Under the pieces are notes generated by a model. The model ran no database searches. It saw only the letters and a list, made by a program, of their open reading frames with translations, and was not told the origin of the DNA. Position numbers and translations under genes: made by a program. Below are positions 56,927-64,000 of a stretch of 64,000 nt of DNA, one piece after another. Position 1 is the first letter of the stretch, and the number at the start of each line of letters is the position of its first letter. Source of the stretch: JACDAN01 sp963834825 (GTDB taxonomy: Bacteria > Actinomycetota > Thermoleophilia > Gaiellales > Gaiellaceae); contig CAWICZ010000014.1 in the NCBI GenBank assembly GCA_963834825.1, positions 124,001-188,000 of the forward strand, written 5' to 3'.

Positions 56927-57998
56927 CCAGTTCCTCTCCGGCCGGAAGGTGGGCCGGATGGCCGGTGAGAACCACCTTCAACGCGTTGGTGGTCGCGGCG
57001 TCGCTGAACGTGTCATACGCCTCGGTCATCTCATCGAGCTCGAAGCGGTGCGTCGCGAACGGTGTCGGATCGAGCCTACCGTCGGCGATGAGCCGCAGCA
57101 GCTTCGGGGTCGTGAAGGTGTCCACGAGCCCGGTCGTGATCGTGACGTCCCGGATCCAGAGACGCTCGAGGTGGAGCGTCGCCGGATGGCCGTGGACGCC
57201 GACGTTGGCGACGCGGCCACCGGGCCGGATCAGGTCGGCGCAGAGCTCGAAGGTCTCCGGCACGCCGACGGCTTCGATCGCGACGTCCGCGCCGAGACCG
57301 CCGGTGAGCTCCATGACCTCGGCGACGGCATCGGTGCGCCCGTTGTTGATCGTCACGTCGGCGCCGAACTCGCGGGCCTTCGCGAGCCGCGCGTCGGCCA
57401 GGTCGATCACGACGATGCGCCCCGGCGTCATCAGCTTCGCGGTCATCACGGCGGCGAGCCCGATCGGGCCGGCACCGACGATCGCGACCGTGTCGCCCGG
57501 CTCGACGCGACCGGCGAGGACGCCGACTTCGTAGGACGTGGGGAGGATGTCCGCCAGGAAGACGACCTGCTCGTCCGTCAGGTCCGGTGGGACCTTGTGG
57601 ACGGAGGTGTCCGCGAACGGCACCCTCGCGTACTCGGCCTGGAGGCCGTCGATCAGGTGACCGAAGACCCAGCCGCCTCCACCGGTGCAGAGGCCGTAGC
57701 GGGCCTCCTTGCAGAACCGGCAGCGGCCGCAGGACGTGATGCAGGAGACGAGCACGCGGTCTCCCGGCTGGAGGGTGGTGACGGCGTCGCCGATCTCGAC
57801 GACCGTGCCAACGGCCTCGTGGCCGAGGATTCGGCCGGGCTCGACCTCAGGGACGTCGCCCTTGAGGATGTGGAGATCGGTCCCGCAGATCGTCGACGTG
57901 TCGATTCGGACGATCGCGTCTGTCGGATCCTGTAGACGAGGGTCGGGAACGGTTTCCCAGGTCCGTTTCCCCGGCCCATGGAAGACGAGGGCTTTCAT
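56910..57998 (-). CDS. Zinc-dependent alcohol dehydrogenase
   Basis: A 362-residue medium-chain dehydrogenase. Catalytic zinc ligands are Cys38 (ICGTDLHI) and His60-Glu61 (GHEAVG); structural zinc is held by Cys90, Cys93, Cys96 and Cys104 (CGRCRFCKEARYGLC). The NAD-binding GAGPIG lies near 171-176. It probably interconverts an alcohol and an aldehyde; related genes occur in hypoxia regulons of actinobacteria. ATG 57998 has GAAAGGAGGAGC in front. It is cotranscribed with the acyl-CoA synthetase, which would activate the acid made from the aldehyde. Confidence 0.94.
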   Translation of the reverse strand: MKALVFHGPGKRTWETVPDPRLQDPTDAIVRIDTSTICGTDLHILKGDVPEVEPGRILGHEAVGTVVEIGDAVTTLQPGDRVLVSCITSCGRCRFCKEARYGLCTGGGGWVFGHLIDGLQAEYARVPFADTSVHKVPPDLTDEQVVFLADILPTSYEVGVLAGRVEPGDTVAIVGAGPIGLAAVMTAKLMTPGRIVVIDLADARLAKAREFGADVTINNGRTDAVAEVMELTGGLGADVAIEAVGVPETFELCADLIRPGGRVANVGVHGHPATLHLERLWIRDVTITTGLVDTFTTPKLLRLIADGRLDPTPFATHRFELDEMTEAYDTFSDAATTNALKVVLTGHPAHLPAGEELVGATA

Positions 57999-58016
57999 CG
58001 CTCCTCCTTTCTCGGC

Positions 58017-58241
58017 CTAGGCGAAGCCAGGCGGATGGAACTGGCGAACGGCGCGGCTCGGGTTTCGGCGAGCGAGGTCGGACCGGAGCTCGGTGAGGAG
58101 CTTCGCGAGATGTTCGTCGCTTCCGAAGTCCTCCCAGCGCCCGGCGACCGCACAGTGGTCGTCGACCCAGAACGGACACGTGTCGCCCGGACACCGCTTG
58201 ACGAGCCCAGCCGCGTAGTCGAGTGAACAGAGAATTGTCAT
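58017..58241 (-). CDS. Small Cys-containing protein, 74 aa
   Basis: The N-terminal third carries four Cys in C-x(11)-C-x4-C-x7-C spacing (ILCSLDYAAGLVKRCPGDTC, then PFWVDDHCAV), which suggests a metal site or disulfides. The rest is a charged helix (HLAKLLTELRSDLARRN). It ends 18 nt before the alcohol dehydrogenase start on the same strand, so it may head that operon. I do not recognise the family. Confidence 0.65.
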   Translation of the reverse strand: MTILCSLDYAAGLVKRCPGDTCPFWVDDHCAVAGRWEDFGSDEHLAKLLTELRSDLARRNPSRAVRQFHPPGFA

Positions 58242-58338
58242 GGCCTCAGCGTCGCGCGACGAGCGGGACTCACCATCGGGGACGACGCGGCTTCCGGGTT
58301 CGGCTAACTACCGAGCCCGCGCCGCCGAGCCTGAGCGG

Positions 58339-58632
58339 CTAGCGTCGCAACTCCGGCACGCCGGTTCCCGAGAGGTGGTCGAGGACGGCTTCGGGTGGCC
58401 GCACGCGGAAGGCGACGTCGACGAGCACACTCGTCGTGCTCGGCCCACGGCGGAGCCGGCGCGACTCGTGGACGAGCTCTCGGATCCGCTGGTAACTCGG
58501 CCTCGTCAAGCCAAGCTGCTCGGCATCACGCCCCACGCGCCGGCAGGTCTCCGCGATCGGGTGGGTCCGCTTGTCGTGGCGGACAACCGCCTCGAGGAGT
58601 TCCTTCGGGATCCGGGGAGCCATGGTCGGCAC
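58339..58632 (-). CDS. Hypothetical basic protein, 97 aa
   Basis: A basic, helical protein (RIPKELLEAVVRHDKRTHPIAE, TCRRVGRDAEQLGLTRPSYQRI, RELVHESRRLRRG). The middle part has the spacing of a helix-turn-helix and it could bind DNA, but this is inference. ATG 58632 and ATG 58623 are possible starts. The promoter region in front of it holds two palindromes, so it may be the gene, or even the regulator, that they serve. Confidence 0.5.
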   Translation of the reverse strand: MPTMAPRIPKELLEAVVRHDKRTHPIAETCRRVGRDAEQLGLTRPSYQRIRELVHESRRLRRGPSTTSVLVDVAFRVRPPEAVLDHLSGTGVPELRR

Positions 58633-58685
58633 GCCGCTCAGTGTCGTCGGCCCTCGGCCCCTTCATTGCGCCGACTCTGTGCCAA

Positions 58686-58700
58686 GTAACACTGTGTTAC
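58686..58700. promoter_or_regulatory. Operator-like palindrome, copy 1
   Basis: GTAACACTGTGTTAC is a 15-bp palindrome around a single central base. It lies about 55 nt upstream of the start of the minus-strand gene at 58632. On that strand TTGTAA and CAGAGT with 17-nt spacing could form a promoter overlapping it. TetR-family repressors often bind sites of this shape. Confidence 0.6.
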
Positions 58701-58761
58701 AAGGCCCGCTCGGCCCGGCGATCCGGCTTGGGTACCGGCGCTCCGGCCGGGCCGGGAGCAA

Positions 58762-58776
58762 GTAACACAGTGTTAC
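58762..58776. promoter_or_regulatory. Operator-like palindrome, copy 2
   Basis: GTAACACAGTGTTAC is identical to copy 1 except for the central base, 76 bp away. Its last base is part of the stop codon of the flavoprotein gene. The GC-rich DNA between the copies is itself partly inverted (CTCGGCCCGG near copy 1, CCGGGCCGGGAG near copy 2), so the whole 91-bp block is roughly symmetric. Confidence 0.6.
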
Positions 58777-59981
58777 TAGGCGTTCGCGAGCTCGACGTTG
58801 ACCGCCACCGTGCTCGCGTCGAACACCTCCGGCGGGGGCTCGGCGGACAGGCCGAGGTGCGCGGCCAGGAAGGGTGCGAGGTGACGGCCGACGATCTTGG
58901 CCGGCGGCCACCACAGCGGTTCGGTGGCGACCTCCGACGAGCCTTCGAGAAGTCCTGCGGCCATGAACCGTGGACTGAGGCCCGTGAGCAGCAACCCGCG
59001 CAGGACCGGTCGGAACGGACGAGGTGTCACGGGCGCGCCGGCAAGCTCCGCGATCGAATCGGCTGCCGCATCGGCCTGCTGCGTCGCGATCCCGCCCTGC
59101 TTGAGCGGAAACGCGGTGATGTCACCCGCGGCGTAGACGTCGTCGCGCCCTTCCACGCGCCCGTGCGGGTCGGTACGCACGAACCCGCGCGTGTCGGCGG
59201 GCAGGCCCGGGATGCGACGCCCGTCGGGGACCGGCAGCGTGACGACCCGACACGTTCGGATCGCGCGACCGGGCACGACGACGAGCGCGCCGTCCCTGAA
59301 GACGACCGGCGTCGCGTGTGTGCGGAGACCGATGCCCCGTATCTCCAGCAGGCTCCTGACCGAGTCGGACGCCTCGCGGCCGAAGAGCGCGAGAGGCTCG
59401 GGCTCGGGTGTGACGAGATCCACCCGCACCTGCGTCGCGCCCGTGTCCTCCAGCCAGACCTTCGTCATCAGTGCGAGCTCGTAGAGAGGCAGTGGCCACG
59501 CGTTGAGCGTCGGCAGCGCGAAGGTGATCGACGGGAAGCAGCCGGCCGCGGCCTCGCCCACGAGCTCGGTGAGCGCGGCACGGTCGTCCGGGCCGCGGAA
59601 CGTCAACGCGCCGGCGACGCCCTCGCGGGTCCGCGTCCCGAGCGCGACGAGCAGCACATCGAACTCGAGCTCCCTGCCGTCGCCCGTCTCCACCCGCCGC
59701 CGGTCGAGGTCGACGCGCTTCAGCGTCCCGGGCGTCAGCCGCGCACCGGCGAGCTCCGCGAGCCGGGCGACCGGGAAGCGTCGCATCTCGCCCTGGGAGA
59801 ACGGCTCGGCCACCGCCATCGGCCGGTAGACGAACTCGGTGTCCGGCGCGAGGAGCTCGATGTCGACGCGATCCTGGGCCAGCGCCCGAAGGGCGAGCGT
59901 CGCCTCGAGCGCCGCGACGCCGGCGCCGACGATCAGGACGTGAAGCGGCGAGCGTGTCGTCTGGTTCATGCCGCGGAGCAT
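58776..59981 (-). CDS. SQR/NDH-2-like FAD oxidoreductase
   Basis: A flavoprotein of about 401 residues. It has the FAD-binding VLIVGAGVAALEATLALR near the N-terminus, a conserved DVLLVALGTRTR, and the C-terminal VYAAGDITAFPLKQGGIATQQA. This matches sulfide:quinone reductase/NDH-2-like enzymes that pass electrons to quinones; the Cys residues typical of true sulfide oxidation are not evident, so substrate is open. ATG 59981 is favoured because GGAGGCGAGG lies upstream; ATG 59969 is an alternative. The gene ends in palindrome copy 2. Confidence 0.85.
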   Translation of the reverse strand: MLRGMNQTTRSPLHVLIVGAGVAALEATLALRALAQDRVDIELLAPDTEFVYRPMAVAEPFSQGEMRRFPVARLAELAGARLTPGTLKRVDLDRRRVETGDGRELEFDVLLVALGTRTREGVAGALTFRGPDDRAALTELVGEAAAGCFPSITFALPTLNAWPLPLYELALMTKVWLEDTGATQVRVDLVTPEPEPLALFGREASDSVRSLLEIRGIGLRTHATPVVFRDGALVVVPGRAIRTCRVVTLPVPDGRRIPGLPADTRGFVRTDPHGRVEGRDDVYAAGDITAFPLKQGGIATQQADAAADSIAELAGAPVTPRPFRPVLRGLLLTGLSPRFMAAGLLEGSSEVATEPLWWPPAKIVGRHLAPFLAAHLGLSAEPPPEVFDASTVAVNVELANA

Positions 59982-60178
59982 CGACGCCTCGCCTCCCCGC
60001 AACATCGGACCTCACGCGGATCGGCATCGCGGGGAACCCGCAACCCGCTCTGAGCGCGCCCCGGATTTCACCGGTCGCCCTGGACGACGACAATCGCCGC
60101 ATGACCATCCTCGCGGTCGCGATCGACCTGGGCACGTTCCACGCCCGAACCTAGCGACAGCACTACGCGTCGAGGCGC

Positions 60179-60207
60179 GACCCGGGGCGCCCCGAGCGCC
60201 CCGGGTC
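60179..60207 (-). terminator. Terminator of the MoxR operon
   Basis: GACCCGGGGCGC (60179-60190) and GCGCCCCGGGTC (60196-60207) form a perfect 12-bp stem around CCCGA, 11 nt after the stop of the last gene of the operon. The 200 nt from here to the flavoprotein start hold no convincing gene. Confidence 0.75.
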
Positions 60208-60217
60208 ACGTTGGCTC

Positions 60218-60511
60218 CTACAGCTCTGGGGAGCCCGAGCCGTCGGAGTTCCCGTCGGGTGCGCCGGAGCCGTCCGACGGACCCGATCCGCCGCCTCCTC
60301 CGCGGTCCTCGGGGCAGTCCTCCCTAGTCGGAGGCTGCGCGTCCTCCTCGTTCTGGATGAACGGCGACTGCGTGCTGCCCGTCGAGTCGCTCGGCGAGGA
60401 GGACCCGCCGGCCGCGAAGGCGCCGGCCGCCCACATGGTCAGGACGACGGCGACGACGCCCGCCACCACCAGCAGTGGACGCAGGTCGAGCTTGCGTGCT
60501 TCATCTTCCAT
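60218..60511 (-). CDS. Small membrane-anchored Gly/Ser-rich protein
   Basis: A 97-residue protein with a 12-residue cytosolic start, one membrane helix (LLVVAGVVAVVLTMWAAGAF) and a low-complexity extracytoplasmic tail rich in Ser, Gly, Asp and Pro (EDRGGGGGSGPSDGSGAPDG). It lies 26 nt after the VWA gene and shares its strand, so it is probably the last gene of the MoxR operon. Its function is unknown. Confidence 0.7.
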   Translation of the reverse strand: MEDEARKLDLRPLLVVAGVVAVVLTMWAAGAFAAGGSSSPSDSTGSTQSPFIQNEEDAQPPTREDCPEDRGGGGGSGPSDGSGAPDGNSDGSGSPEL

Positions 60512-60537
60512 CTCTCACCCCCTTTCGCTCACTGAGG

Positions 60538-61500
60538 TCACGGGATCCGCCCGAACCACAGGGCGGAGAGGCTTCCGCCGATCAGCAGGAGAACGGCGCC
60601 CGCGGCGGCGAACACCGCCGTCAGCTCCCGCTCTTCGTCCTCGTACGAGACCTGCGAGCCGATCTCTTCGTAAACCGCTTCGAGGTCGGCCTGGGTCGGC
60701 GCCTCGAAGAAGCGCCCGCCGGTCTCCTCCGCAACCTGCTTCAACGTCTCGGGGTCGGGAGGGACGGAGTACGTCTGCGTCTCCCCGTAGTCGTTGGTGA
60801 TGTCGACCGTCCCGGCGGCGGTGCCGAGCGCGATCGTGTAGATCGGAACGCCGGCTTCCTTGGCCTGGTCGAGCACCGCCAGCGGTTCGCTGCCGGTCGA
60901 GTTCGCCCCGTCGGAGAGCAGGAGCACCGCGTAGAGCGGCTTGCCGCCAGAAGCCTGTTCCTCGGGATCCGGTGCTAGGCCGACAGAGGTGACGATCGCG
61001 TCGCCGAGCGCCGTACCCACGTCGCCTTCGAGCGACTCGAGGGACGAGCGCACCGAATCCCGGTCTTCTGTCGGCTCCTCCAGGACGCTGACGGTGCTCG
61101 AGAACGACACGAGCCCGACCCGGAACCGCTCCGGAAGGCGATCGAGGAACGACGACGCCGCGGTCTTGGCCGCGTCGAGGCGGGTTGGCGGGACATCCGT
61201 CGCGGTCATCGACGCCGAGCTGTCCATCGTCAGGACGACGGTCGCGTCGTCGCGAGGCACGGCGACGACCGTCTGCGGCCTGGCCATCGCCACGACCAGG
61301 GCGGCCAGCGAGGCAAGCGCGAGGGCAGCCGGCACGTGACGCCGCCGGCCGGGCGAGGCGTCGACGACGTTGGCGAGCAGGTCGAGGTTGGTGAAGCGGG
61401 CTGCGTACTTGATCCGCCGGCGCTGCACGAGCCAGTAGCCGATGAGCGCAATCGGAATCAGGAGCAGCCCCCAGAGGATGAACGGGCTCGCGAAGCTCAT
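60538..61500 (-). CDS. VWA-domain membrane protein (BatA-like)
   Basis: A 320-residue protein with two N-terminal helices (FILWGLLLIPIALIGYWLV and AALALASLAALVVAMARPQT), a von Willebrand A domain with the metal-binding MIDAS motif DSSAS (93-97) and later GLVSFSS and LLSDGANSTG, and a C-terminal helix (FAAAGAVLLLIGGSLSALWF). With MoxR and DUF58 it forms the classic stress or chaperone module of unknown detailed role. ATG 61500 overlaps the DUF58 stop in ATGA. Confidence 0.93.
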   Translation of the reverse strand: MSFASPFILWGLLLIPIALIGYWLVQRRRIKYAARFTNLDLLANVVDASPGRRRHVPAALALASLAALVVAMARPQTVVAVPRDDATVVLTMDSSASMTATDVPPTRLDAAKTAASSFLDRLPERFRVGLVSFSSTVSVLEEPTEDRDSVRSSLESLEGDVGTALGDAIVTSVGLAPDPEEQASGGKPLYAVLLLSDGANSTGSEPLAVLDQAKEAGVPIYTIALGTAAGTVDITNDYGETQTYSVPPDPETLKQVAEETGGRFFEAPTQADLEAVYEEIGSQVSYEDEERELTAVFAAAGAVLLLIGGSLSALWFGRIP

Positions 61501-62426
61501 CGCCGCCGCCTCTCGCGCGCCAGGAAGGCGGCAAACGGACGGAGCCACTCGCCGGCCGTGGAGAGGACGAGGTGGGGGACGCCGAGCGATCCCAGCTCGC
61601 GCGCGAGCCCGGCCCGCTCCTCGGCGGCCTCTGCTGCGAACCGCTCTCGCAGACGCCGGCGCGACGTGTCGACGTGGAGCTTGCGCCCGGTCTCGGGGTC
61701 GACGAGCCAGACGTGTCCGACGTCGGCCAGCTCCTGCTCTCTCGGATCCCGGATCTCGACTGCGACGACGGCGTGCCGGGACGCGAGCCGAAGCAACGGG
61801 CTGCGCCAGTCGCGCGCACCGCGGAAGTCGGAGACGACGACTGCAAGCGAACGCTGCCGTGCGACGCGGGCGAGCTGTGTGAGCGCGTCGCCGATCGACG
61901 TCTGCCCGACTCGCTCGGTCTCCGGATCACGGCGGACCGCCAGCAACACGCCGAGCAGGCCGACTCGCCCTTGGCGCGGGCGCAGCATGAGCGAGGACGT
62001 CCCGCCGAACGTGGTCACGCCGATCCGGTTTCCGCGCCGCGATGCGAGGTGGCCCATGGCGACCGCGACGCCCTCCGCAACGTCCCACTTCCGGCGAGTC
62101 GCGGTTCCGAACCTCATCGACGGCGAAACGTCGAGGAGTACCCACGATGTCAGCGCCCGCTCGGCGACGTCCACACGCACCTGCACGTCGCCGGTGCGCG
62201 CCGTCGCGTTCCAGTCGATGCGGCGGACGTCGTCGCCCGGCTCCCATTCGCGGACCTGCGCGAGCTCCGTGCCGACGCCGACGGCGGCCGTGCGATGTTC
62301 GCCGGCGAGCAGGCCGTCGATCCGCCGGCCGATCTTCAGATCGAGCGCACGCAGAAGCGCCTCCGGCAGCGGGCCGGGACCGGGACGGTCCGGGGTGCGC
62401 TCGCGTGTGAGGGCCCCGGCGGTCAA
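61497..62426 (-). CDS. DUF58-domain protein
   Basis: A 309-residue protein with the DUF58 signature GVGTELAQVREWEPGDDVRRIDW followed by ARTGDVQVRVDVAERALTSWVLLDVSPSMRFG, a VWA-like fold. It has no membrane helix. TTG 62426 overlaps the MoxR stop (TTGA); an in-frame extension to 62723 lies inside moxR and is not a gene. It sits between MoxR and the BatA-like protein, all translationally coupled. Confidence 0.92.
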   Translation of the reverse strand: MTAGALTRERTPDRPGPGPLPEALLRALDLKIGRRIDGLLAGEHRTAAVGVGTELAQVREWEPGDDVRRIDWNATARTGDVQVRVDVAERALTSWVLLDVSPSMRFGTATRRKWDVAEGVAVAMGHLASRRGNRIGVTTFGGTSSLMLRPRQGRVGLLGVLLAVRRDPETERVGQTSIGDALTQLARVARQRSLAVVVSDFRGARDWRSPLLRLASRHAVVAVEIRDPREQELADVGHVWLVDPETGRKLHVDTSRRRLRERFAAEAAEERAGLARELGSLGVPHLVLSTAGEWLRPFAAFLARERRRR

Positions 62427-63436
62427 GCCGCCCGCTCCACGAGATCGATCTCCGGCATGGGCACGGCCTCGAGAACCGAGTCGACGATCGAGTCGGCCCC
62501 GATCTCGGCCGCGAGCGCCTCGTAGCTGAGGACGATGCGGTGGTGCAGCGCGTCTTTCGCGAGCTCGCGAACGTCCTGCGGAAGCACGTAATCCCTTCCG
62601 CGGATCAGGGCAAGCGCGCGGGCCGCGGTCATGAGTGAGATCGGGCCGCGGGGGCTTGCGCCGAAGGAGACGTACGGTCTCAGCTGGGGCAGACCGACGG
62701 ACTCGGGGTCGCGCGTGGCGCAAGCGATCTGCACGGAGTAGCGCGACAGAGCAGGGTCGACGTACACCCCCGCCGCCGCGTCGCGCAGCCTCTTGAGCTC
62801 GTCGAGCTCGATGATCGAACGGACCTCCGCGAGCCCGGCCAACGAGCGCTCGACGACCGTCAGCTCGTCCTCCGGCCCCGGATAGTCGACGACGACCTTC
62901 AACATGAAGCGGTCGACCTGGGCCTCGGGCAACGGATAGGTGCCCTCGGACTCGATCGGGTTCTGCGTCGCCATGACGAGAAACGGGTCCGGCGCCGCGA
63001 ATGACTCCTTGCCGATCGTCACCTGCCGCTCCTGCATGACCTCGAGCAGCGCCGACTGCACCTTCGCCGGAGCCCGGTTGATCTCGTCGGCGAGCAGGAA
63101 GTTGCAGAAGACCGGCCCGAGCTCCACGTCGAACGCCCCGTCCTTGGGCCGGTAGACCCGCGTGCCGATGAGGTCGCTGGGCATGAGGTCGGGCGTGAAC
63201 TGGATGCGGTTGAACGTTCCGCCCAGGACTTGCGCGGTCGTCTTGATCGTCAGCGTCTTGGCGAGGCCGGGGACGCCCTCGATCAATAGGTGTCCGTCTG
63301 CAAGCAGGCAGACGAGCACCCGCTCGAGCATCGTGTCCTGGCCGGCGATGACGCGCCTGATCTCGAACAAGGCGCGTTCCAGCGAGTCCTGCCGGGCGTG
63401 CGCTTCCGGGCTCGCGACTGACAACGGCTCTTCCAT
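62423..63436 (-). CDS. MoxR-type AAA+ ATPase
   Basis: A 337-residue AAA+ ATPase that in studied systems helps mature or insert partner proteins together with VWA proteins. Walker A is GVPGLAKT (54-61), Walker B FLLADEINRAP near 113-123 and sensor 1 ATQNPIESEGTYPLPEAQ. ATG 63436 has GGAGAGGAG in front. It is the first gene of a four-gene operon that ends with the small Gly/Ser-rich protein. A sensor kinase gene lies 98 nt upstream on the same strand. Confidence 0.95.
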   Translation of the reverse strand: MEEPLSVASPEAHARQDSLERALFEIRRVIAGQDTMLERVLVCLLADGHLLIEGVPGLAKTLTIKTTAQVLGGTFNRIQFTPDLMPSDLIGTRVYRPKDGAFDVELGPVFCNFLLADEINRAPAKVQSALLEVMQERQVTIGKESFAAPDPFLVMATQNPIESEGTYPLPEAQVDRFMLKVVVDYPGPEDELTVVERSLAGLAEVRSIIELDELKRLRDAAAGVYVDPALSRYSVQIACATRDPESVGLPQLRPYVSFGASPRGPISLMTAARALALIRGRDYVLPQDVRELAKDALHHRIVLSYEALAAEIGADSIVDSVLEAVPMPEIDLVERAA

Positions 63437-63534
63437 GGCGTGGGTCTCCTCTCCTGCGGTCTGGTCGAACCGCTCAGGAAACCCGCGTCGTCTAAGGACG
63501 CTCTGAACGCCAGCTGAGAGTTAGCTGTGAAGCG

Positions 63535-64000
63535 CTACGCGAGCGGAACGGTGACCGTGAACGTCGCCCCCCGACCGGGCTCGGACGACGCGGCGACCGC
63601 GCCGCCGTGGGCCTTCGCCACGGCGCTGACGATCGCAAGCCCGAGCCCGACGCCGCCGCTCGCGCGCGAGCGCGACCCGTCTGCTCGGTAGAACCGCTCG
63701 AAGACGCGCTCGGTGTCTACGTCAGCGAGGCCGGCTCCGCTGTCGGCGACCGAGACGAGGGCACTGCCCGTTGGACCTGCTCACCCGCACGTCCACGGGC
63801 GCGCCGGCGGGCGTGTGGGCGCGGACGTTGCTGAGCAGATTGTCGACGACCTGACGGAGCCGAGTGCGATCGCCGACGACAGGCGTAGGCTCGACGCTCA
63901 CGGTGATCGGCCGCCCGGGATCGACCGTTCGGGCAGTCTCCACAGCCTCCTCGACGACCTCTTCGAGCTGCAACGGCTCCCGCTCGAGCGGTCGGCCTTC
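63535..64000 (-). CDS. Sensor histidine kinase, C-terminal part, frameshifted
   Basis: Only the ATPase domain is in the window. It contains the N box (LRQVVDNLLSNVRAHTPAG), then, after a frame break near 63772 at a G run, the G1 and G2 boxes (VSVADSGAGLADVDTERVF, GGVGLGLAIVSAVAKAHGG) and the closing GRGATFTVTVPLA. This is the HPK1-type domain of a sensor kinase. One surplus G (AACGGGCAG) explains the break. The N-terminal sensor lies outside the window. Confidence 0.85.

Noticed and set aside
44664..58341. DosR/DevR boxes (GGGACT-type palindromes) upstream of the fermentative genes
   Set aside because: No convincing copy was seen in the intergenic regions inspected, so the dormancy-locus idea rests only on gene content.
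59954..60154. Small plus-strand frame ending in MTILAVAIDLGTFHART
   Set aside because: The coding sequence from its best ATG is only 17 codons, with no clear ribosome-binding site and no partner; too short to support.

Overview
The window is strongly GC-rich DNA, densely packed with genes on both strands and rich in GTG, TTG and probably CTG starts. Actinomycetota-type families dominate: an ANTAR regulator, a SpoIIE/PP2C phosphatase, GAF-type NarL histidine kinases, SigJ-like and other ECF sigma factors, DHA2 exporters, a phosphoketolase/acetate kinase pair and a GNAT-fused ADP-forming acyl-CoA synthetase. An actinobacterium, perhaps Thermoleophilia-like, is my best guess; no rRNA or tRNA gene is visible to anchor this. 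I see no prophage, insertion sequence or CRISPR array.

Layout. 0-9.5 kb: start of an MMPL exporter (cut by the window edge) divergent from a NarL-type kinase/regulator pair, with a palindrome between them; a GAF-SpoIIE phosphatase divergent from an ANTAR regulator; an LPG-synthase-like membrane protein; small proteins around an operator-like promoter; an ECF sigma factor with a frameshifted partner. 9.5-17 kb: a serine beta-lactamase-like hydrolase, a decayed DHA2 exporter, TfoX, Lon protease, HxlR regulator and ABC exporter (overlapping genes), small proteins. 17-31.7 kb: DHA2 exporter with a winged-helix-like tail, reductase, two VOC proteins in the wider area, methyltransferase/FAD oxidase pair, a TetM-like GTPase, gadB plus amidotransferase, DMT transporter, flavin monooxygenase. 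31.7-42.3 kb: LuxR-TPR regulator, M28 peptidase, ZIP and SulP transporters, K+ channel, YCII/SigJ pair, TrmO, a collagen-like secreted protein, methyltransferase. 42.3-60 kb: a GAF kinase/response regulator pair of DevS/DevR type, a CYTH-Ppx fusion with a structured leader candidate, then a long minus-strand block for acetyl phosphate, acetate and alcohol metabolism (ack, xfp, FAD oxidase, M50-CBS protease, USP remnant, GNAT-acyl-CoA synthetase, alcohol dehydrogenase, SQR-like flavoprotein). 60-64 kb: a MoxR-DUF58-VWA operon and the end of a sensor kinase.

How they fit together. The right half reads as a low-oxygen or energy-stress locus: a DevS/DevR-like sensor pair beside polyphosphate, phosphoketolase, acetate kinase, ADP-forming acyl-CoA synthetase and alcohol dehydrogenase genes. 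That link is inference; I could not find a DosR-type box.

Caution. At least ten genes carry single-base frameshifts, many of them at short G or C runs. This looks like uncorrected indel error in the assembly. By contrast, three remnants (a DHA2 exporter, a GAP-family gene and a USP gene) lack large parts and look truly decayed.
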